DNA of 64,000 nucleotides from Flavobacterium ginsengisoli (lineage in GTDB: Bacteria; Bacteroidota; Bacteroidia; Flavobacteriales; Flavobacteriaceae): NCBI RefSeq assembly GCF_029625315.1, contig NZ_CP121110.1, forward strand, positions 1,789,501-1,853,500, read 5' to 3'. The notes under the pieces were generated by a model. It saw only the letters and a program-made list of their open reading frames with translations, was not told where the DNA came from and did no database searches. Shown piece by piece: positions 58,081 through 64,000 of the stretch (positions are counted from its first letter, which is position 1; each line of letters begins with the position of its first letter). Made by a program: the position numbers and the translations under genes.

Positions 58081-58890
58081 TTAATAATCCCAACGTCTTA
58101 ATTTATTCAGTTCTTCTTGTACTTTAATTTCTTCGGCAGGAATAACTTTTAAAAATGATGGATGTTGTTCAATTGCGTATTCTACTTTTTCTACAATTTG
58201 TTCGATTGTATCATTTTCATAATCAATATCTAGAGGTTCTTTGATGATGAAAGATTGCAGAATTCCTTTTTTCTTCATTCGAAGTCCTTTTTTATCAAAT
58301 GATCTGCGGAAACCATCAATTACAATTGGAATAACGATTGGTTTGTGCTGTTTGATAATATGTGCAGTTCCTTTACGAACAGGCTTAAATGATTTTGTAG
58401 TTCCTTGAGGAAAAGTAATTACCCAACCATCTTCAAGAGCAATTCTAATATTTTCAGTATCGTTTGGGTTCACTTCACGTTTTTCGGTAACATCAACACC
58501 TTTTGCGCGCCATGTTCGTTCAACGGTAATTGCACCGACATAAGCCAAAATTCTCGGTAGCAAACCAGCTTGCATAGTCTCTTTTGCCGCAACATAATAA
58601 ATGTTCATTTTAGGTTGCCACAGATAACCAATATTTTTAATTGTATCCTGACGTCCAGATAAACTCGCATTAAACACATGAAACATCGCTACCACATCTG
58701 CAAAATAAGTCTGGTGATTGGATATAAACAAAACATTATTATCTGGAAGCGTTTTAATAATCTCAGATCCTTCAATCTGTAATTCATTAAAACCTCTATA
58801 TCTTCTATGAGTCATGGCTCCCAAAATACGGATTAACCATTTCTTGATGAATAATATATGCCCAAAAGGATTTCGTTTAAACAATCCCAT
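58081..58890 (-). CDS. PlsC-like acyltransferase with an HX5D motif
   Basis: The 269-residue protein belongs to the acylglycerol-phosphate acyltransferase family. The usual catalytic HX4D motif is replaced by HX5D: SNHQTYFAD, His59 and Asp65. The phosphate-binding block appears as FPQGTTKSF in place of PEGTRS. The first 30 residues hold a short hydrophobic segment for membrane attachment. It probably acylates a lipid (phosphatidic acid or an ornithine/other lipid). The start is ATG 58890. The changed motif makes the exact substrate uncertain. Confidence 0.82.
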   Translation of the reverse strand: MGLFKRNPFGHILFIKKWLIRILGAMTHRRYRGFNELQIEGSEIIKTLPDNNVLFISNHQTYFADVVAMFHVFNASLSGRQDTIKNIGYLWQPKMNIYYVAAKETMQAGLLPRILAYVGAITVERTWRAKGVDVTEKREVNPNDTENIRIALEDGWVITFPQGTTKSFKPVRKGTAHIIKQHKPIVIPIVIDGFRRSFDKKGLRMKKKGILQSFIIKEPLDIDYENDTIEQIVEKVEYAIEQHPSFLKVIPAEEIKVQEELNKLRRWDY

Positions 58891-59016
58891 AACTAATTTA
58901 TCTTATTTTTTTGTTAGGTCGCAAACATACAAAAATTATTCTTTTAGCAACAGTATAAAACAATTTCTCCAATTAAGAGTTATCCAAATGAATATCAAAT
59001 CATTAAATAAACTTTA

Positions 59017-59667
59017 TCAAATTTCTTTTGCAATAACTGCTTGCAAAACATCTCTCAATTCACTCAAAATCATCGCCGTGGCTCCCCAAACAATATGGTT
59101 CTGAATATTAAAGGCTGGAACTAAAATATTTGCCCCATAAGAAGTTGATAATCTGGCTTCGATAATAATATCATCATTTAAAAAAACAGACAAAGGCAAT
59201 TCTATAATTCCGGCTACCTCTCTTATATCAGGGTAAAAAGAAAGTTCTTCTGTTGCAATTCCTAAAAACGGATGCACCAAAAAATTACTTGGCGGAATAT
59301 ACATTGGAGAAAAACGCTTAACTATATTTATTTTGTCACTAGTAATTCCTACTTCCTCATGTGTTTCTCTAAGTGCTGTGGTTTCAAAATCTAAATCTTC
59401 CTTTTCATACTTGCCTCCCGGAAATGCAATCTGAGCCGAATGAACACCATCATAAGCGTTTCTAACAATCAAAACAAGATGCGTTTTTTCTTGTTTTGGA
59501 TAAAAGAGCATCATTACTCCAGCCATTCTTGCATTTAACGCTTCGATATCAAGATTTTTTAATCCTTCTATACGTTCTTTGGGTGCCATTTTTAAATGTG
59601 AGGTTACTGCTGGCAGCTCTACAGGAATTATATTGGGAACATATTTCAAAAAGTCTTGAAAATTCAT
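59017..59667 (-). CDS. Nudix hydrolase, CoA pyrophosphatase-like
   Basis: The 216-residue protein has a Nudix box with GG at 84-85 and the conserved RETHEEVG (100-107). The preceding segment SAQIAFPGG is the pattern of coenzyme A pyrophosphatases, so CoA or its derivatives are likely substrates. I chose ATG 59667 over the TTG two codons upstream. It lies 126 bases from the acyltransferase gene on the same strand; both act on lipid or CoA metabolism, and co-transcription is possible. Confidence 0.88.
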   Translation of the reverse strand: MNFQDFLKYVPNIIPVELPAVTSHLKMAPKERIEGLKNLDIEALNARMAGVMMLFYPKQEKTHLVLIVRNAYDGVHSAQIAFPGGKYEKEDLDFETTALRETHEEVGITSDKINIVKRFSPMYIPPSNFLVHPFLGIATEELSFYPDIREVAGIIELPLSVFLNDDIIIEARLSTSYGANILVPAFNIQNHIVWGATAMILSELRDVLQAVIAKEI

Positions 59668-59677
59668 AATCAAAGCT

Positions 59678-59685
59678 TATTTTTG
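59678..59685 (+). promoter_or_regulatory. -7 promoter box of the DUF4268 gene
   Basis: TATTTTTG matches TAnnTTTG on the plus strand, 74 bases before ATG 59760, implying a leader of about 65 bases. Confidence 0.45.
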
Positions 59686-59759
59686 TACTTTCAAATAAAA
59701 CATAAATATACTCCAGAAAACGCAGTACCACAAGTTTTCTATTATTAAAGCCTAAAAAA

Positions 59760-60200
59760 ATGTACAGCAAAGAAGAATCGCAAAGAATAAAAAGAGAATT
59801 TTGGGTAGCTTTTGCCGAAAAATATCCTCGTAAATGGGTGCTTTATGATACAAAGATCAAAGACTTTTCTTTTAAGTTTTATGTTGACAACAAAAAGGCT
59901 CAGGTTCTAATTGACATTGAACACCGAAGCGATGAAAAACGTATTGCTTATTTTGAAAAACTGGAAGCTTTAAAAAATATTTTAGAAGAAGAATTTATTA
60001 AAGATTTAGTCTTTGAGAAAAACCATACTTTAGAAAGTGGTAAAACCATCAGCAGAATCTGGGTTGAAAAACTTGGCGTTGGTTTCAGCAATAAAAATAC
60101 TTGGGATACTATTTTTGATTTTTTCAACGAAAATATGCACGCTCTAGAAATGTTCTATTTAGAATATGATGAGTTTATTAAGGATATTGATTCTTTGTAA
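59760..60200 (+). CDS. DUF4268 family protein
   Basis: The 146-residue soluble protein has the DUF4268 pattern, with KREFWVAFAEKYPRKWVLYD at the start and a basic/acidic alternation through the rest (VLIDIEHRSDEKRIAYFEKL). Similar domains are found fused to restriction-related proteins; no nuclease motif is visible here. The biological role is unknown. It is a single gene, followed by the REP-like element at 60201. Confidence 0.75.
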   Translation: MYSKEESQRIKREFWVAFAEKYPRKWVLYDTKIKDFSFKFYVDNKKAQVLIDIEHRSDEKRIAYFEKLEALKNILEEEFIKDLVFEKNHTLESGKTISRIWVEKLGVGFSNKNTWDTIFDFFNENMHALEMFYLEYDEFIKDIDSL

Positions 60201-60352
60201 TCTAAGACGCTAAGTTTCTAAGTCTCTGAGATACTAAGTTTATATAGTAAACCCGACAGATTTTAAAACCTGTCGGGTTTATTATTTTTAATTAAATCTG
60301 AAATACTTATAATCTAAAAAAACTTAGTCCCTCAGAACCTTAGCATCTTAGA
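60201..60352. repeat. Nested inverted repeat around a terminator
   Basis: The left arm (60201-60241) and right arm (60320-60352) pair over about 33 bases with an eight-base insertion in the left arm; words such as CTAAGACGCTAAG are shared with 57883-58060. The inner hairpin at 60249-60280 is a separate perfect stem. It follows the DUF4268 stop codon. Confidence 0.7.
60249..60284 (+). terminator. Intrinsic terminator of the DUF4268 gene
   Basis: AAACCCGACAG (60249-60259) pairs with CTGTCGGGTTT (60270-60280), followed by a short A/T-rich run. Confidence 0.75.
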
Positions 60353-60361
60353 AGCTTATTT

Positions 60362-60772
60362 TTAAACTGTAATAATATTATAGACAATAATACGATTGTC
60401 ATAATTAATGTATAATTGTTTTCTGTAATCTTGCTTTTTTCGGGTGATAATTGACAGTTTGCATTCTTTTCCGTCATTATCTTTACACATAAAAGAATAA
60501 ACAATATCGGTATCATTTTCTTCTCTTTCAATATAATCTAAGATATTGTACAACTGAATTTCCTGAGAATATACTACAATCCTGTGTTTATTGGTATCTA
60601 AAACCACCGAAAGATTTACCAGATCAAGATTAGACCATTCTCCCCACTTACCTCTTTCATTTTTCTCTAGAACACTAAATCCTGATGTTTTAAAATGATA
60701 AGACTGACTCTGAACCTGTTGCAATCCAAAAACTAAAAATAGTAACAATATGTAGGGGCGTAGGGAATTCAT
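60362..60772 (-). CDS. Exported protein of unknown function
   Basis: The 136-residue protein starts with a signal peptide (MNSLRPYILLLFLVFGLQQV) and continues as a beta-rich domain (LDLVNLSVVLDTNKHRIVVY). There is no lipobox and no known family. It follows the nitronate monooxygenase-like gene by 20 bases on the same strand. Confidence 0.65.
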   Translation of the reverse strand: MNSLRPYILLLFLVFGLQQVQSQSYHFKTSGFSVLEKNERGKWGEWSNLDLVNLSVVLDTNKHRIVVYSQEIQLYNILDYIEREENDTDIVYSFMCKDNDGKECKLSIITRKKQDYRKQLYINYDNRIIVYNIITV

Positions 60773-60792
60773 AAAATATTTCTTGCAGGTAA

Positions 60793-61738
60793 TTAAAACT
60801 CAAAAGTACTCTTTTCTTTGGATGCGACTTCAAATTCGGCAATCATTTGTTGAACAATTTGCTCAACTGGTAAAATTTCATGAATCAGACCTGCTACTTG
60901 TCCAATTTCCAATTCTCCCTCATCCAAATCTCCTTCAAACATTCCTTTTTTTGCTCTAGCCCTTCCTAAAAGCTGAACCAATTCTTCTTTGGATGGACAT
61001 TTTTGATACAAATCCTGAACATCCTGATAAAATTTATTTTTTATTAATCGAACAGGTGCTAATTCTTTCAAAGTCAATTGCGTACCTCCTTCTATAGTAC
61101 TAACTATAGTTTCTTTAAAATTATTGTGTGAAGAAGATTCTATAGATGCCGCAAAACGGCTTCCAACTTGAACACCATCTGCTCCAAGAACCATTGCGAG
61201 CAAGCATTCCTCTTCCTGTAGCAATTCCTCCAGCTGCGATCAACGGAATCTGGATTTTTTCTTTTACCATCGGAATCAAAGTCAATGTCGTGGTTTCTTC
61301 ACGTCCGTTATGACCGCCAGCTTCAAAACCTTCGGCTACGACCGCATCCACACCAGCATCTTGTGCTTTTAAAGCAAAAACGCTACTGCTAACCACGTGA
61401 ACAACTGTAATACCTCTTTCTTTCAAAAAAGAAGTCCAAGTTTTAGGATTTCCAGCGGAAGTAAAAACAATTTTAACGCCTTCTTCAACCACAATATTCA
61501 TGATTTCTTCGATATTAGGATATAACATCGGAATATTGACACCAAAAGGTTTGTCAGTTGCTTTTTTACATTTTTGAATGTGCTCTCTTAAAACTTCTGG
61601 ATACATAGAACCTGCACCAATAAGCCCAAGTCCGCCTGCATTACTAACTGCTGATGCTAATTTATAACCACTGTTCCAAATCATTCCGCCTTGAATGATT
61701 GGATATTTTATATTGAAAAGTTGGGTGATTTTATTCAT
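60793..61738 (-). CDS. Nitronate monooxygenase/FabK-like FMN enzyme, one frameshift
   Basis: The gene would encode about 314 residues of a TIM-barrel FMN protein. QGGMIWNSGYKLASAVSNAG, VAEGFEAGGHNGREE (the catalytic histidine) and GGIATGRGMLAAMVLG are characteristic. It may oxidise nitronates or act as an enoyl-ACP reductase of the FabK type; sequence alone does not decide. The frame breaks at 61196-61201 (GCGAGC for GCAGC) and joins two frames. The start is ATG 61738, eight bases after the upstream subtilase gene, so they may be co-transcribed. Confidence 0.88.
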
Positions 61739-61746
61739 TAAGAAAA

Positions 61747-63354
61747 TTATTGCTTGATTATCTTTCCTGTCTTATGCAGTTTATTGGCATCAAAACTATA
61801 AAAATAAAGTCCGCTTTGTAAAGATTGCAAAGACAGAACGGGATTTAAATTACTAATTTTTTCTTCAATTAACTTCTGTCCTAAAACAGAATAAATAGTT
61901 ACTGATGCTGTATTGTCTTCGTTTAAAAAAGAAAAAGTAATCGATTTTTGAGTTGGGTTTGGATAAACCGAAAAAGCAGTTTCGGCAATAAAATCATCAA
62001 CACTCAAAGTTGCTCCAAAATTTGGTATTCCATATCCATAATTATTATCTGGATTGGCATATCTATCAGCAGATTTTACAATCATTTGCCTGATTTCTTT
62101 ATTGGTTTTAGTTGGAAAAGCCTGCCATAAAGAAGCCGCCATTCCTGCCATTATCGGACATGAAAATGACGTTCCGCTTGCTGTGCCAATATTGCCATTT
62201 GCATCAGAAACTACCGCCGATGCCCCTTGTGCCATAACATCTGGTTTTATTCTTCCATCATAAGTTGGTCCGATAGAACTGGAACTAGCTCTTACTTTAG
62301 AGGCATTAACAGAACCAACTGTCAATACTGAAACCGCATCTGCAGGCGAACCAATATGTTTTTCTACTTGAGTTCCTTCATTTCCAGCAGATGCCAAAAC
62401 CAAAATTCCTTTGCTAAAAGCAATTTCGGCACCACGAGAAATAAAAGTCGTGATTCCGTTCATCTCGCTATACGTATGATTGTATCTGATTTCGTCTCTA
62501 TCCAGAAAATATCCTAATGAAGTAGTAATTATATCGACTCCTAAAGCATCTGCCTTTTCTGCGGCTTCTACCCACAGCGACTCTTCTAATGGAATCTCTT
62601 GAGCTTGAATTTCTGTAATAAAAAGATAATATGAGGCATTTGGAGCAGTTCCAACTAAAGAATTTGCTTTAAAACCTCCCATTGTTGAAAGCACCGAAGT
62701 CCCATGAGAATCGCCCGTATAGAAATTGCTATTTCTGGTAGTATAATCATAACCGCCTAGAATTTTATTATTATTTCTAAGATTTTCAAATGGTTGTGCA
62801 GTATTAACGCCAGGAAAACCGCCGTCCATAACGGCTATAATTTTTCCTTCTCCAGTAAAATTCTGCTGATGCAGAACTTGCCCGTTTAACATCTGAATTT
62901 GATTCGCAGAATTTCCGTAAGAATAATCAATTGTAGTTTTTAACTGTTCGTGAACTTGGTTTGCCGAAGCTTCAGAAACTCTTTTCCCTGTAGTATTTAA
63001 AGTTCTATCTGCAAACTCTACCCTAGAAACAAAAGACAGTGATTTTAAGGCGTTAATGTTCGATTGAGTTCCCTGAATATGAAGTGCATTCAGCCATTTT
63101 GATTGCGCTTTTACCGTAATTCCTGCACTTGATGTAATTTGATTTACATACGAAGTTTCCAAAGGAGCATCAGTAATATCTAAAGCAATATTCTGGCTAG
63201 TTCTTCGATCCAAGGATCTTTGTGAAAGCTCGCTTAGCGGATTGTCATAAAAAGCTTGTGCATTAGGTTTACCATTAAAATAAACCCACGCATCTTCTTG
63301 TGAAAATACTGTAAACGAAAGAAGTAATAAAAGAAAAGTAAAGCTACATCTCAT
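61747..63354 (-). CDS. Subtilisin-like peptidase with type IX secretion domain
   Basis: This 535-residue protein has a signal peptide (MRCSFTFLLLLLSFTVFSQ), an N-terminal prodomain to about residue 150 and a peptidase S8 domain with the triad Asp177 (VMDGG), His217 (DSHGTS) and Ser396 (GTSFSCP), plus Asn325 in SAGNEG. The last 80 residues are a type IX secretion sorting domain (FSVYPNPTQKSITFSF), so the enzyme is secreted or held on the surface. The start is ATG 63354 in preference to the TTG one codon earlier. All catalytic residues are intact. Confidence 0.95.
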   Translation of the reverse strand: MRCSFTFLLLLLSFTVFSQEDAWVYFNGKPNAQAFYDNPLSELSQRSLDRRTSQNIALDITDAPLETSYVNQITSSAGITVKAQSKWLNALHIQGTQSNINALKSLSFVSRVEFADRTLNTTGKRVSEASANQVHEQLKTTIDYSYGNSANQIQMLNGQVLHQQNFTGEGKIIAVMDGGFPGVNTAQPFENLRNNNKILGGYDYTTRNSNFYTGDSHGTSVLSTMGGFKANSLVGTAPNASYYLFITEIQAQEIPLEESLWVEAAEKADALGVDIITTSLGYFLDRDEIRYNHTYSEMNGITTFISRGAEIAFSKGILVLASAGNEGTQVEKHIGSPADAVSVLTVGSVNASKVRASSSSIGPTYDGRIKPDVMAQGASAVVSDANGNIGTASGTSFSCPIMAGMAASLWQAFPTKTNKEIRQMIVKSADRYANPDNNYGYGIPNFGATLSVDDFIAETAFSVYPNPTQKSITFSFLNEDNTASVTIYSVLGQKLIEEKISNLNPVLSLQSLQSGLYFYSFDANKLHKTGKIIKQ

Positions 63355-63398
63355 CAATTTATACCTTAAAGGGATTTACTCCCAAATAAAGTATAAAG

Positions 63399-64000
63399 CT
63401 AAGAAATTACTCCCGAACCAACTAATTCATTTTCTAAATACCAAGCAACAAATTGTCCTTCTGTAATAGCAGACTGCGGTTCTTCAAACTCCACATACAT
63501 TCCGTCTTCAAATTGATATAAAACAGCTTTTTGCAAAGGCTGACGGTAACGAATTCTCGCCATTACTTCCATTTTTTCACCAGCTTTCAGAGTCATGTCT
63601 TCTCTAATCCAGTGTACTTCAGATTCTCCAACAAAAAGTGCTTTTTTAAACAAACCTGGATGCTGGCTTGACATACCTGTATAAATAGTATTGGTTTCAA
63701 CATCTGTAGCAATTACAAACAAAGGATCTGTTGTACCTCCAACATTTAGACCTTTTCTTTGTCCAACTGTAAAATAATGAGCACCTTGGTGTTTTCCAAC
63801 TACTTTCCCCATTGTTGGAAGATATTCTACTTTTTGAGACTCTAATTTTAGTCTTTCTTCCAAAGAAAGTTCAGTCGATTTCTCAACAGTATAAATCGGA
63901 TCATTTTTATCAATCTGAACAATTTTGCCATCTTTTGGCTGTAGTTTTTGCTGTAAAAATTCTGGAAGACGAACTTTCCCAATAAAACACAAACCTTGCG
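63399..64000 (-). CDS. mnmA: tRNA 2-thiouridylase MnmA, C-terminal part
   Basis: The frame stays open to the window edge, so only the last 200 residues are present. They start at [11 protein letters not shown], which carries the catalytic persulfide cysteine, and continue with [26 protein letters not shown] and a C-terminal beta-barrel domain. MnmA adds sulfur to position 34 of tRNAs for Lys, Glu and Gln. The N-terminal ATP-binding part is outside the window. It lies 44 bases upstream of the subtilase gene on the same strand. Confidence 0.92.
   Translation of the reverse strand, partial: QGLCFIGKVRLPEFLQQKLQPKDGKIVQIDKNDPIYTVEKSTELSLEERLKLESQKVEYLPTMGKVVGKHQGAHYFTVGQRKGLNVGGTTDPLFVIATDVETNTIYTGMSSQHPGLFKKALFVGESEVHWIREDMTLKAGEKMEVMARIRYRQPLQKAVLYQFEDGMYVEFEEPQSAITEGQFVAWYLENELVGSGVIS

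Noticed and set aside
1..64000. tRNA, rRNA or other standard RNA genes.
   Set aside because: I found no cloverleaf-like segment or ribosomal sequence in the gaps; an automated search would be more reliable than reading by eye.

Overview
The window is AT-rich chromosomal DNA of a member of the Flavobacteriaceae, almost certainly a Flavobacterium. Signs of this are the TAnnTTTG type -7 promoter boxes, a SusC/SusD polysaccharide locus, flavobacterial lipoprotein export signals after the lipobox cysteine (CQKDD, CSDEF), a type IX secretion C-terminal domain, and flavobacterial families such as DUF4834, DUF3810 and DUF4268. No rRNA, tRNA, CRISPR array, insertion sequence, phage or plasmid gene was found.

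Layout. 1-6361: housekeeping genes (metallo-beta-lactamase-fold hydrolase, a conserved protein of unknown function, Bcp peroxiredoxin, endonuclease III, a TPR protein, an ECF sigma factor followed by a 47-residue peptide gene). 6692-18440: a polysaccharide utilisation locus on the minus strand, read as regulator, SusC, SusD, surface glycan-binding lipoprotein, PKD-GH16 lipoprotein and a second GH16 enzyme; the target is probably laminarin or another beta-1,3-glucan. 18634-30517: uvrA and a cell-envelope stretch (MscS channel, flippase, glycosyltransferase, YfhO protein, DUF4834, a probable outer-membrane protein). 30569-33883: an acyltransferase-like protein, a zinc-ribbon protein, a lipoprotein and an alpha-oxoamine synthase that may make sphingolipid or sulfonolipid bases. 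34139-42791: a denitrification and NO-handling region with nirK (fused to cytochrome c), a nirV-like gene and a Sco copper chaperone on the plus strand, facing an Rrf2 regulator, an azurin-like lipoprotein, a quinol-type NO reductase, a RIC repair protein and an oxidase-like membrane protein on the minus strand. 42992-64000: mixed genes including a NYN protein, an FMN glutamate-synthase-like enzyme, a GH88 hydrolase with two paralogous lipoproteins, an ABC exporter, rdgB, a DEAD-box helicase, a dipeptidase, an ECF sigma factor with a membrane partner, a PlsC-like acyltransferase, a Nudix enzyme, a nitronate monooxygenase-like protein, a subtilase and the end of mnmA.

The most striking observation concerns the sequence as much as the organism. 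Nineteen frame breaks interrupt genes that are otherwise intact at the protein level, including uvrA, nirK, norB and susC. Fourteen lie exactly where restoring a GCAGC or GCTGC (GCWGC) word repairs the frame, and the same few miscalls recur in unrelated genes. The simplest reading is consensus error at a modified GCWGC motif, which would reveal an active GCWGC DNA methyltransferase in this strain. The other five lie in or next to short homopolymers. I therefore annotate the broken genes as full-length coding sequences with probable sequencing errors, not as pseudogenes.

Several intergenic gaps hold long nested inverted repeats (2461-2670, 37084-37320, 38570-38642, 56586-56686, 60201-60352), apparently several families of REP-like palindromes.
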